A DNA stretch of 64,000 bases from Paenibacillus sp. UNC499MF (GTDB lineage Bacteria > Bacillota > Bacilli > Paenibacillales > NBRC-103111). The DNA lies in assembly GCF_900107975.1 (NCBI RefSeq), contig NZ_FNVF01000001.1, positions 62,001 to 126,000 of the forward strand. Direction: 5' to 3'. The notes below the pieces were generated by a model, which was not told the origin of the DNA, did no database searches, and saw only the letters and a list, made by a program, of their open reading frames with translations. Every line of letters starts with the position of its first letter. Within the stretch, counting starts at the first letter, position 1. The position numbers and the translations under genes are program-made. Below, piece by piece: positions 27,392 through 35,281 of the stretch.

Positions 27392-28981
27392 ATGAACTTA
27401 AAAGCTTTATTGGTGGATGATGAGATCAATATTTTGCGCAATCTGCAAACCGTCATACCGTGGGAGAAGCACGACATTGAAGTCGTTGCGCTCGCATCGA
27501 ACGGAGTCAAGGCTCTGGAGATGGTCCAGGAGCACCAGCCGGACCTTATCCTGAGCGATATCCGCATGCCTTTGATGGACGGCATCGCGCTGCTGGAGCA
27601 GGTTAACAAGCTGGAAAGGGATATCCAGGTTATTCTGCTGACGGGGTTTCAGGAATTTGAATATGCGCGGTCGGCGTTAAAATACGGGGCCAAGGATTAT
27701 ATCCTTAAGCCCATCAACTATGAAGAACTGGAAGCGGTTGTGGAACGCGTCGCTTTTGATATCCGGGAAAAGCGCAAAGCGGAGCTTGACGAACAGAAAA
27801 GATGGAGCCGGGTCAGGCACCTGGCCTACGAGAAGTTTTTGTTCGATATTCTGCTGGATTATACGAACGTGACGACCCGGCATTTTTTCGAGGATGAAAA
27901 CAGCCTGGAAGAGACCGAGTTTACCCTTCTGCTCATCGACCTGGACAATTATTCCCAGCTTTCGCGTTCATGGAACGAGAAAGAACGCAAGCTCAAAAAC
28001 TTCGCGGTCCGGAATGTGCTGCAGGATGCGCTGGAACCGTATGAGCTCCTGTACTCGGTTCTGCAGACCCGCGAAGGGGAATGGTGCGTGCTTATCCGTC
28101 ATCAAAGGGAAACGCCTTTCGATCTGGTCACGGCGAAAGGATGGAGCGAAGCCCTTCAACTGGCGGTAAAGCAGCACGTTAAACTGACGGTCAGCCTGGG
28201 TATTTATCCCGAGCACATGTCCGTTCTCCAGCTTGCAGACGCTTACAAGAAACTTCAGCGGGCGCTCCAGCTGTCTCCCAACATCGAGCAGGTTCTGCTT
28301 CTGGAAGAAGTGCATCCCAGCCGGAACGAATGGAACAACTCCATGTGGGAACTGGTGGAAGAAATCGTATCCAGCCTGAAGCGGCGGGATAAAGCACAAA
28401 TGGAGCAGACCTTCGAAAAGCTCAATCAGAGCCTGCGGGTTATTTCCGAGCAATCCTATGTGCGTGTAGAGCAGATCCTGCATTTTCTGATCCTTCACCT
28501 CATCCGGGAGATGAGGGAGATCAACATCATGTCCGACGAGGAAGAACGGGGCCTCTGGTCCAATCTGGAGCGCAGTGTCGGTGTCAAGGATCTGCTTGCG
28601 ACGATCCATCAGCTTATTCAAGACTGCATGAATGCGGGAATGAACCGGAAGCCGAGCGAGCTGCTGATGGTTAACGCCAAAGAATACATTGCCAAGAATT
28701 TGTCCAACGATTTCGGCGTGGAGGAAATTGCCGATCATCTCGGGATCAGCTGCAGCTACTTCAGTCTGCTGTTTAAGCAGCATTTCGGGGAGACCTTCCT
28801 GGAAAATTTGACCCGTCAGCGGATCGAACTGGCCAAGTCTCTTCTTCGCATGAGCGACAAGAGCATTACGCAGATCGGCAAGCAGGTGGGATATGCGGAA
28901 CGCCGGTATTTTACCCGGGTATTCTATAAATTTACCGGCATGACGCCTTCCGAATACCGCGAACAGATTACAAACGCTTAA
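27392..28981 (+). CDS. YesN-like response regulator with AraC DNA-binding domain
   Basis: This 529-residue transcription regulator begins with a receiver domain (LLVDDEINILRNLQ; phospho-acceptor D56 in LSDIRMPLMDG). A middle region of about 250 residues follows, and the C-terminus has two helix-turn-helix motifs of the AraC type (DFGVEEIADHLGISCSYFS and KSITQIGKQVGYAERRYFTR). AAGGTGA lies at the end of the kinase gene, making ATG 27392 the best of three consecutive ATGs. The partner kinase is immediately upstream. The expected target is this transporter–hexosaminidase cluster. Confidence 0.92.
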   Translation: MNLKALLVDDEINILRNLQTVIPWEKHDIEVVALASNGVKALEMVQEHQPDLILSDIRMPLMDGIALLEQVNKLERDIQVILLTGFQEFEYARSALKYGAKDYILKPINYEELEAVVERVAFDIREKRKAELDEQKRWSRVRHLAYEKFLFDILLDYTNVTTRHFFEDENSLEETEFTLLLIDLDNYSQLSRSWNEKERKLKNFAVRNVLQDALEPYELLYSVLQTREGEWCVLIRHQRETPFDLVTAKGWSEALQLAVKQHVKLTVSLGIYPEHMSVLQLADAYKKLQRALQLSPNIEQVLLLEEVHPSRNEWNNSMWELVEEIVSSLKRRDKAQMEQTFEKLNQSLRVISEQSYVRVEQILHFLILHLIREMREINIMSDEEERGLWSNLERSVGVKDLLATIHQLIQDCMNAGMNRKPSELLMVNAKEYIAKNLSNDFGVEEIADHLGISCSYFSLLFKQHFGETFLENLTRQRIELAKSLLRMSDKSITQIGKQVGYAERRYFTRVFYKFTGMTPSEYREQITNA

Positions 28982-29004
28982 ATTACCTTTAGGGGATGAT
29001 AAGA

Positions 29005-30642
29005 ATGAAACAACGGTCAGAAATGAGCCTCCGGCAAAAAATCGGACAAATGATGATGTGCGGCTTTTCCACGTCGAATGAATTTGATTCGGCGATGAAG
29101 CCCAACAAGAAAATAATCGACCTGATTCAGAAGCACGAAATCGGCGGCGTTATCCTGTTCCGCCGCAATTTGGACAATCCGAAGCAGGTGAGCGAGCTAA
29201 ATCACGAGCTGCAGGTGTTGGCCAAGGATTCGGCGGGAGGCCCCCTTCTGATCAGCATCGACCAGGAAGGCGGCATGGTGGCCCGTATCCACGAGGGCAT
29301 CGCCTGCATGCCGGGCAGCATGGCAATCGGGGCGACGAGAGACGCCCAGGCGGCCTATGAAACAGCGCGGGTCAGCGGGGTGGAGCTTCGCGCGATGGGT
29401 ATCAACCTGAACTTCGCGCCATGCCTTGACATCAACAACAACCCGATGAATCCGGTTATCGGTGTCCGCTCTTTCGGCGAAACCGCCGAAATCGTCGGCG
29501 AGCTGGGAGCTGCGGCTGTGAAGGGCTACCAGGCGGCGGGCGTGGCCCCGACGATCAAGCACTTCCCGGGACACGGGGACACGCACTCGGACTCCCATCA
29601 TGCTCTGCCGATGATTCCCCACGGCCTGGAACGGCTGCGGGAGCTGGAATTCGCCCCATTCGTGAAAGCGATTCAGGAAGGAGCCGACGTGCTGATGTCG
29701 GCGCACGTTATTTTCCCGGCGCTGGAGCCCGACGGCCTTCCATCGACCTTGTCCAAGCGGGTACTGACCGATTTGCTGCGCGGTGAGCTCGGTTACAATG
29801 GCGTCATTGTGACAGACTGTCTGGAGATGAAAGCGATCGCCGACCATTACGGTACGGCTGAAGGAGCGGTAATGGCCGTGGAAGCGGGCACCGATTTGCT
29901 GCTGGTCAGCCATACTTACGATACCCAGGTTCAAACGATCGAACGTCTCGTGGAAGCAGTGGAATCCGGCCGCATCAGCGAAGAACGGATCAACGAGTCG
30001 GTGGACCGCATTCTCGCTTTGAAACGGGGCCTGAACATTACGGTGGGCGCTGCGGCCGGCGATATCTCGTCTGTGGGTTCCCCTGAGCATATCGAGCTTG
30101 TTCGTGAAACCTACAAGAAAAGCGTAACGCTTGTTAAAGACGAAGGTCAGCTTCCGCTTGCGAAAGACAAAAGAACGTTCGTCATCTGGACGGAAGTCCG
30201 GGAATGGACCCAAATCGACGAAGTGGTGGAACAGAAAGAAACACTCGGAGCCTTCTTGGCGGAAACCGTTCACGAGGTAACGGAAGAAAGAATCCACACG
30301 AATCCTTCCGAGGAAGAAGCAGCGCGTGTGCTCAAGGCTAGCCAAGGATACGATCAGGTTATCGTGGTCACGTATAACGCAAGCTTTTCACCCAATCAAA
30401 TACGCATCGTAAAAGAACTGGCCGCCAGAGACAGCAAGCTCATCGTCGTGGCCGGACGCAATCCGTTTGATTATAAAGAATTCCCGGAAGTAAAAACTTT
30501 CCTGGCGAGCTACGAAAACCGTCCTCATGCCATGGACGCGGTTGCCGGGGTATTGACCGGGCAGTTCGAGGCCGGCGGCAAACTGCCCGTTACCGTAGCG
30601 CCTGAATATCCGTATGGCTGGTCAGCCTCTTCGCGGAGTTAG
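29005..30642 (+). CDS. nagZ: Glycoside hydrolase family 3 beta-N-acetylhexosaminidase (NagZ-type)
   Basis: This 545-residue enzyme is predicted to release terminal beta-linked GlcNAc. KHFPGHGDTHSDSHHALP carries the NagZ Asp-His dyad (D196, H198), and VTDCLEMKAI supplies the nucleophile D271. A C-terminal alpha/beta domain follows (about residues 360-540). There is no signal peptide, so it should act in the cytoplasm on imported saccharides, unlike the exported Bacillus enzyme. I chose ATG 29005, nine bases after AGGGG. It follows the YesN gene by 23 bases, and a strong terminator follows. Together with the transporter this suggests uptake and cleavage of chitobiose or muropeptide sugars. Confidence 0.9.
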   Translation: MKQRSEMSLRQKIGQMMMCGFSTSNEFDSAMKPNKKIIDLIQKHEIGGVILFRRNLDNPKQVSELNHELQVLAKDSAGGPLLISIDQEGGMVARIHEGIACMPGSMAIGATRDAQAAYETARVSGVELRAMGINLNFAPCLDINNNPMNPVIGVRSFGETAEIVGELGAAAVKGYQAAGVAPTIKHFPGHGDTHSDSHHALPMIPHGLERLRELEFAPFVKAIQEGADVLMSAHVIFPALEPDGLPSTLSKRVLTDLLRGELGYNGVIVTDCLEMKAIADHYGTAEGAVMAVEAGTDLLLVSHTYDTQVQTIERLVEAVESGRISEERINESVDRILALKRGLNITVGAAAGDISSVGSPEHIELVRETYKKSVTLVKDEGQLPLAKDKRTFVIWTEVREWTQIDEVVEQKETLGAFLAETVHEVTEERIHTNPSEEEAARVLKASQGYDQVIVVTYNASFSPNQIRIVKELAARDSKLIVVAGRNPFDYKEFPEVKTFLASYENRPHAMDAVAGVLTGQFEAGGKLPVTVAPEYPYGWSASSRS

Positions 30643-30656
30643 CCGTCACCTAACCG

Positions 30657-30700
30657 AAAAGCCCTGTAAGCGAACTTCCGTTTGCTTACAGGGCTTTTTT
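30657..30700 (+). terminator. Intrinsic terminator of the hexosaminidase cluster
   Basis: A stem of about 19 bp (AAAAGCCCTGTAAGC…GCTTACAGGGCTTTT, TTCC loop) is followed by T, 14 bases after the stop. Confidence 0.92.
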
Positions 30701-30880
30701 AGCTTCATGTTTAAAATGTATTTTTTTTCGGATTTCCAGTTGTACCACGGCAATTTCCTCCTGTTCCGCAGCTTCTCTATAAACGTATGAAATGTGAATC
30801 TTGGCGCATATAGTGATAATGGTCTTCACATAAGCCGAAGACCCGGCGCTCGTCATTTTTTGTTATTAAGGAGGAGAGGT

Positions 30881-31159
30881 ATGGGATCGAACAGGTTGGC
30901 CGGTATACGTAAATTCATTACCAATGAAAAAGAAAGGACGTTATCGAACATCCGGAATGGAACAATCGGTAAAGAACAGGCAACCGGAAGCCTCAATACC
31001 TTATATCAGTTGGCTGCAGATATTCAGGATATTCACTATATGAAGGAAATAAGCAGTACCATTGCGCTGCTTCGTTCCGCTTCCGACAATTGGCAGAGAC
31101 AGGGAGCCTTACTCAGTCAAACGATAGACTCTGCGGCGTATCGGCCCGGTATTAAATAA
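30881..31159 (+). CDS. Small hypothetical protein
   Basis: This 92-residue basic, mostly helical protein begins MGSNRLAGIRKFITNEKERT and contains alternating charged and Leu/Ile positions, with no signal peptide, membrane helix or motif that I recognise. ATG 30881 has an excellent AAGGAGGAGAG site; the open frame continues upstream to 30794 but without a ribosome site. It faces the sda homologue tail to tail. Function is unknown; the two convergent small genes may simply be neighbours. Confidence 0.65.
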   Translation: MGSNRLAGIRKFITNEKERTLSNIRNGTIGKEQATGSLNTLYQLAADIQDIHYMKEISSTIALLRSASDNWQRQGALLSQTIDSAAYRPGIK

Positions 31160-31180
31160 ACGAGGCCGGCAAGCCGCCGA

Positions 31181-31318
31181 TTAATATAAATTGCGGCGTC
31201 TAATCTCGGAGGCAAGTTGTTGAAGAAATTCGGCACCCAACTTCATTTGTAGGGCTTGTACGAAACAGTCAAGCAGCTGATAATCACTAAGCAGCTCTAC
31301 AGCTGATTTTTTTAACAT
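31181..31318 (-). CDS. sda: Sporulation kinase inhibitor Sda homologue
   Basis: Sda is a small helical-hairpin protein that blocks KinA/KinB-type kinases when DNA replication is disturbed. The minus strand encodes 45 residues containing LLSDYQLLDCFVQALQMKLG and then EFLQQLASEIRRRNL. This matches, in spacing and character, the Bacillus Sda core, in which LSDELLIESYFKA is followed by EFIELIENEIKRRSL. I chose the ATG at 31318 because AAAGGA lies eight bases upstream; an ATG at 31327 abuts that site. No DnaA boxes were evident upstream. A KinB-like kinase lies at 8.7–10 kb. The residue-level comparison is from memory. Confidence 0.75.
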   Translation of the reverse strand: MLKKSAVELLSDYQLLDCFVQALQMKLGAEFLQQLASEIRRRNLY

Positions 31319-31327
31319 GACATTCAT

Positions 31328-31594
31328 CCTTTATGAATAAAATGGTAAACGTGGGTACAATCCTATAATAAAAGATTCAAATCGTTTCGTCAGCGCAAAT
31401 TGATTACGCAATTGCGCGTTTATCATTACACTTTCATGCACATTATTCTTCCAAAAAACAATAAAAATGACCTGTTCCTTTCCATCTGATAGAGGCTTTC
31501 GTCCTACTGTTAAAAGAAGGGGTGTCCCGAAACAGGGTAGAAGGTCCGAGATTTCAGTCAGAAAGCAAGTAAAATCGGCATTTCCGGAGGTTCC
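31328..31594. other. Gene-free stretch ending in an orphan terminator; possible small RNA
   Basis: The region between the sda start and the terminator at 31595 has no believable gene; a 76-codon frame from 31467 runs through the hairpin. A TATAAT at about 31362 lacks a clear -35. A plus-strand transcript ending at the terminator would be non-coding or a leader. The identity is unknown. Confidence 0.4.
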
Positions 31595-31621
31595 GGCTCC
31601 TTGCGCAAGGAGCCTTTTTTT
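31595..31621 (+). terminator. Strong intrinsic terminator with no gene before it
   Basis: A perfect palindrome GGCTCCTTGC/GCAAGGAGCC is followed by seven T. The nearest upstream plus-strand gene ends 435 bases away, and sda lies on the other strand, so it probably ends a separate short transcript. Confidence 0.8.
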
Positions 31622-31647
31622 GCGTGCGAATGGAATTGTTCCGAAGA

Positions 31648-31672
31648 CACGATTGTTGAAATCGTGTATAAT
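31648..31672 (+). promoter_or_regulatory. Candidate spo0M promoter -10 with overlapping inverted repeat
   Basis: CACGATT (31648-31654) and AATCGTG (31660-31666) form a perfect 7-bp inverted repeat with a 5-base centre. It abuts a consensus TATAAT (31667-31672) 46 bases before spo0M. No good -35 is present at 17 bases, so an activator or alternative sigma factor may be needed. This placement suits an operator. Confidence 0.45.
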
Positions 31673-31717
31673 TTCCTCAAAGATTTCTATTTTTTAGCAG
31701 GTGCAGGAGGATGAAGA

Positions 31718-32491
31718 ATGACTTTTTTTCAACGGATGCTGGCCAGTATCGGTTTCGGTTCCGCTCAAGTGGACACACGCCTCAGCAAGAATGCCTATTA
31801 CCCGGGCGAAGAGGTCGAAGGTGTCGTTCATATCCGCGGAGGCCAAGTTGAGCAGCATATCGAGGAGATCTATATTTCTCTGGTCACCGAATACAAACGC
31901 GAAGTCAATAACGGGCACGTAAAGGAAACGAGAGAAATTGCGAAATACCTCGTTTCGGACCCGTTCACGCTCGGACCGAACGAAGAGATGGAGGTTCCGT
32001 TCCGGTTCAGGCTGGCCGAGCATACGCCGCTTACGCTGGGGCATACTCCGGTCTGGTTCTTGACGGGGCTGGATATCGCCAGCGCAGTCGACCCGAGCGA
32101 TTCCGACCGGATTGAGGTCGTTCCTTCCCCTGACATGCAGGTTGTGTTCGAAGCCGCGGACCAGCTCGGCTTCCGGCTCCGGGAGGCGGAGGTGAAGCAG
32201 TCGCCGAGGTTCGGAGGCCGGGTCGGCCTGCTGCAGGAATTCGAATTTGTCCCGGCGGGCCGTTTCCGCGGCGAGCTGGATGAGCTGGAGATCAGCTTCC
32301 TGCCGGCAGCGGAAGGCCTGGAGCTGCTGCTGCAGATCGACCGCAAAGCAAGAGGCTTGGCGGGCTTTCTCGCCGAGGCGGCGGACGCGGACGAAACGCT
32401 CCTCCGGCTCCGCGTTCATCCGGCCGATCTCGGCAGAGGTTCTTCCTACATGGCCGGCGTGCTGGCCGAACTGATTCAGGACCATTTGTAA
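31718..32491 (+). CDS. spo0M: Sporulation-control protein Spo0M (arrestin-like)
   Basis: Spo0M affects early sporulation and cell division in Bacillus through an unresolved mechanism. The 257-residue protein opens with a segment from FFQRMLASIGFGSAQVDTRL to YYPGEEVEGVVHIRGG, the signature of the family's arrestin-like beta-sandwich, followed by the second sandwich and a C-terminal region ending SSYMAGVLAELIQDHL. It is cytoplasmic. The ribosome site is AGGAGGATG before ATG 31718. It is divergent from the sda homologue and followed by a small membrane protein gene 30 bases later, probably in the same transcript. Confidence 0.9.
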   Translation: MTFFQRMLASIGFGSAQVDTRLSKNAYYPGEEVEGVVHIRGGQVEQHIEEIYISLVTEYKREVNNGHVKETREIAKYLVSDPFTLGPNEEMEVPFRFRLAEHTPLTLGHTPVWFLTGLDIASAVDPSDSDRIEVVPSPDMQVVFEAADQLGFRLREAEVKQSPRFGGRVGLLQEFEFVPAGRFRGELDELEISFLPAAEGLELLLQIDRKARGLAGFLAEAADADETLLRLRVHPADLGRGSSYMAGVLAELIQDHL

Positions 32492-32521
32492 GATCAACTT
32501 TTTACAAAAGAGGGAGAACCC

Positions 32522-32953
32522 ATGCCTGCCGGAAACAAAGCGAAGATGACGCTATTTTTGAGCCTTATTTTCCCGCTGTATGCGGGATCCGGCCTATGGG
32601 CCGCGGATGTGCTGGCAGGCACCCGGGCAGCATCGCCGGAAGGGAGTCTGCTGGGGAGCTTTTTCCTTCTGTTCGGAATTCTCACGGCTTTTCCGTTTTA
32701 TTTTATTTCGTTCTTTCCGCTCGGCAAACTGCTTGGAGCCCTGCGTTCCACACAGCCGGTCAAAGCGCTGGCCTATTCGGCTGCGGCAGGCCTGGGCGGC
32801 TGCTGGCTTTTGGTCCGTCAATACGGAGGATTCCCGCAAGGACAACAAGGTATGGGGCCGGCAGCCGGAGTTCTTGTGTTTGCCGCGCTCGGTCTCCTGC
32901 TCGCTATGACGGAGAATTATCTGGAAAAGAAATTCGCCGCCGAGGAACGTTAA
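32522..32953 (+). CDS. Small integral membrane protein of unknown function
   Basis: This 143-residue protein has three to four predicted helices (about residues 9-30, 43-66, 80-96, 108-125) and a charged tail. I do not recognise the family. It follows spo0M by 30 bases with GAGGGAGA as ribosome site, so it is probably co-transcribed. A terminator-like hairpin lies about 40 bases downstream. No catalytic motifs are visible. Confidence 0.7.
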   Translation: MPAGNKAKMTLFLSLIFPLYAGSGLWAADVLAGTRAASPEGSLLGSFFLLFGILTAFPFYFISFFPLGKLLGALRSTQPVKALAYSAAAGLGGCWLLVRQYGGFPQGQQGMGPAAGVLVFAALGLLLAMTENYLEKKFAAEER

Positions 32954-32991
32954 ACGGCCAAAAAGGAAGGCTGCGAAGGATAATAGAATCA

Positions 32992-33026
32992 GGACTGCCG
33001 CGCATCAGGCGCAGCGGTCTTTTTTG
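32992..33026 (+). terminator. Intrinsic terminator after the spo0M unit
   Basis: GACTGCCGCGC pairs imperfectly with GCGCAGCGGTC around ATCAG, followed by TTTTTT. Confidence 0.75.
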
Positions 33027-33050
33027 TCGTCCCGAATGGGCGGGGAACGT

Positions 33051-33079
33051 TTGATTTTAAAGGGTTGGAGTGATATGAT
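33051..33079 (+). promoter_or_regulatory. Sigma-A-type promoter of the pncA–pncB unit
   Basis: TTGATT and TATGAT are separated by exactly 17 bases, 48 bases before the pncA start. Confidence 0.7.
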
Positions 33080-33126
33080 CGTTACAAACTTTTAAGCCTA
33101 AGATTCGGGGAAGGGGTTATCGGGTT

Positions 33127-33678
33127 ATGAAAGCTTTGATCGTGATTGACTACACGTACGATTTTGTCGAAGGCAAGCTTCCGGTCGGAGATCCCGCCAT
33201 TGCCATTGAGGAGAGAATTACGGCGCTTACGGAGGAATTTCTGGAGCAGGGCGGTTTTGTCGTTATGGCGGTTGATTTTCATCGTTTGAACGAGCCTTTT
33301 CATCCGGAAACGAAGCTGTTTCCGCCCCACAATATAGAGGGCACGAGCGGACGCGAGCTGTACGGCCGTTTAAATGCCCTGTACCGGGAAAAGGAAGGCC
33401 AGATCCTGTGGCTGGACAAAACGCGGTACAGCGCGTTCTGCGGCACGGATCTGGAGCTGCAGCTGCGTGCGCGGGGGATCGGGGAAGTTCATCTGGCCGG
33501 CGTCTGCACGGACATCTGCGTTCTGCATACGGCCGTGGATGCCTACAACAAGGCGTTCGAGCTGATTATCCACGAGGATGCCGTGGCAAGCTTTAACCCG
33601 GACGGGCACACGTTTGCCCTGAATCATTTCCGCACTTCGCTGGGCGCTCAAGTCGTGAGAGGCAGCGAACCGGTCTAA
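33127..33678 (+). CDS. pncA: Nicotinamidase / isochorismatase-family cysteine hydrolase
   Basis: This enzyme is predicted to convert nicotinamide to nicotinate in NAD salvage. The 183-residue protein has the catalytic triad of the family: D8 in VIDYTYDF, K98 in LDKTRYSAF and C127 in GVCTDICV. The metal-binding region is around VDFHRLNEPFHP. The gene stands 46 bases before nicotinate phosphoribosyltransferase, as in Bacillus yueJ-yueK, which supports nicotinamidase over isochorismatase. GGGGAAGGGGT precedes the ATG, and a good promoter lies upstream. Confidence 0.88.
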   Translation: MKALIVIDYTYDFVEGKLPVGDPAIAIEERITALTEEFLEQGGFVVMAVDFHRLNEPFHPETKLFPPHNIEGTSGRELYGRLNALYREKEGQILWLDKTRYSAFCGTDLELQLRARGIGEVHLAGVCTDICVLHTAVDAYNKAFELIIHEDAVASFNPDGHTFALNHFRTSLGAQVVRGSEPV

Positions 33679-33724
33679 CAGCAGGACTAACTATTACATT
33701 GTCAGGAACAGGTGAGAGAAATTC

Positions 33725-35173
33725 ATGAGCAGCATACCGAATTTAACCTTACATACGGATAAGTATCAGATCAACATGATGTACGCCCACTGGAAAAACG
33801 GCACCCACCGCCAGAAAGCGGTGTTCGAAGCGTTCTTTCGGAAGCTTCCGTTCGGGAACGGATACGCGGTCTTTGCGGGCCTGCAGCGTCTCATCGACTA
33901 TGTGCACAATCTTAAATTCGACGAACCGGCTCTGCGTTATTTGAGCGAGCAGGAAGAGAATTACGACGAAGGATTTCTGGAAGAATTAAAAGCGTTCCGT
34001 TTCGGCGGTTCGATCTACTCGATGGAGGAGGGAACGCTCGTTTTCGCGAACGAGCCGCTCGTGCGGGTAGAAGGCACGATTTTTGAAACCCAGCTGATCG
34101 AAACGGCGCTGCTTAATTTTATCAACTACCAGACGCTTATCGCGACGAAGGCTTCCCGCATCAAAAACGTGTCTCCGGACGATACTTTCCTGGAATTCGG
34201 CACACGCCGGGCCCAGGAGGCGGACGCCGCGGTATGGGGAGCGCGGGCCTCGTATATCGCAGGCTTCGACGCTACTTCGAACGTGCTGGCGGGCATGATG
34301 TTCGGCATTCCTTCCAAAGGAACCCACGCCCATTCCTGGGTGCAGGGGCACGCTTCGGAGCAGGAAGCGTTCGATAAATTCGCGGAGGCGCTGCCGAATC
34401 AGGTAACGCTGCTTGTGGACACGTACCATACGCTGAAAAGCGGCGTGCCGCATGCGATCCGCACGGCGAAGAAGATGGAAGAGCAGGGGAAACGGATGCA
34501 GGCAATCCGTCTGGACAGCGGTGACCTGGCTTATTTGTCCATCCAGGCCCGCAAAATGCTCGACGAAGCGGGGCTGGAGTACGTGAAAATCGTGGCGTCC
34601 AACGACCTCGACGAGAACACGATTTTGAACCTCAAGGCGCAGGGAGCCCGGATCGACACGTGGGGAGTGGGCACCCAGCTGATTACCGCGGCTGACCAGC
34701 CTTCACTGGGCGGCGTGTACAAGCTTGTGGCGATCGAGGAAAACGGCGTCATGGTTCCGAAGATCAAGATTTCCGGCAATCCCGAGAAAGTTTCGACACC
34801 CGGCTGGAAAGATGTTTACCGGATTATCGGCTCCGATACGGGCAAAGCTATCGCGGATTATATTGTGCTGCATGACGAGACGGACGTCCAGGAAGGCCGA
34901 AAAATCAAACTTTTCGATCCCGTTCATCCGTATATTTATAAATATGTGGACGATTACAAGGCGGTTCAGCTGCTGAAACCTATATTCGAAGACGGCAGGC
35001 AGGTATACGAGGTGCCTTCGCTGAAAGAGATGAGAGCCCATCACCGGAAACAGCTCGATCAGTTCTGGCCGGAATATCTCCGCAAGCTGAATCCCGAGAA
35101 ATATGCGGTCGATCTCAGCACGAAGACGTGGGAAATGAAAATGAAAATGATCGAAAACTTCAATTTCAGCTGA
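33725..35173 (+). CDS. pncB: Nicotinate phosphoribosyltransferase
   Basis: PncB makes nicotinate mononucleotide from nicotinate and PRPP, using ATP. The 482-residue length is normal for the Bacillus type. Recognisable blocks are LTLHTDKYQINMMYAHWKNG, FEAFFRKLPFGNGYAVFAG, EFGTRRAQEADAA, KGTHAHSWVQ and IRLDSGDLAYLS. It takes the product of the adjacent nicotinamidase. The ribosome site is CAGGTGAGAG. A hairpin that could act in both directions separates it from the convergent MFS gene. Confidence 0.95.
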   Translation: MSSIPNLTLHTDKYQINMMYAHWKNGTHRQKAVFEAFFRKLPFGNGYAVFAGLQRLIDYVHNLKFDEPALRYLSEQEENYDEGFLEELKAFRFGGSIYSMEEGTLVFANEPLVRVEGTIFETQLIETALLNFINYQTLIATKASRIKNVSPDDTFLEFGTRRAQEADAAVWGARASYIAGFDATSNVLAGMMFGIPSKGTHAHSWVQGHASEQEAFDKFAEALPNQVTLLVDTYHTLKSGVPHAIRTAKKMEEQGKRMQAIRLDSGDLAYLSIQARKMLDEAGLEYVKIVASNDLDENTILNLKAQGARIDTWGVGTQLITAADQPSLGGVYKLVAIEENGVMVPKIKISGNPEKVSTPGWKDVYRIIGSDTGKAIADYIVLHDETDVQEGRKIKLFDPVHPYIYKYVDDYKAVQLLKPIFEDGRQVYEVPSLKEMRAHHRKQLDQFWPEYLRKLNPEKYAVDLSTKTWEMKMKMIENFNFS

Positions 35174-35181
35174 TTGTCAAA

Positions 35182-35232
35182 AGCCCCGTACCGGGGGACG
35201 AGTGTTTTGTCCGCCTGGTACGGGGCTGCTTT
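35182..35232. terminator. Intrinsic terminator between pncB and MFS gene
   Basis: AGCCCCGTACC pairs with GGTACGGGGCT around a long inner loop that can also fold (GGAC/GTCC). CTTTT follows on the plus side and CTTTTGA on the minus side, so it can serve both converging genes. Confidence 0.8.
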
Positions 35233-35281
35233 TATACATGAGGGCTGGTTTGGAAAAAAATGAAGCGGGCCTGCCGTCCGG

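Noticed and set aside
31467-31697. A 76-codon open frame before spo0M
   Set aside because: It runs through a perfect terminator hairpin and has no ribosome site.
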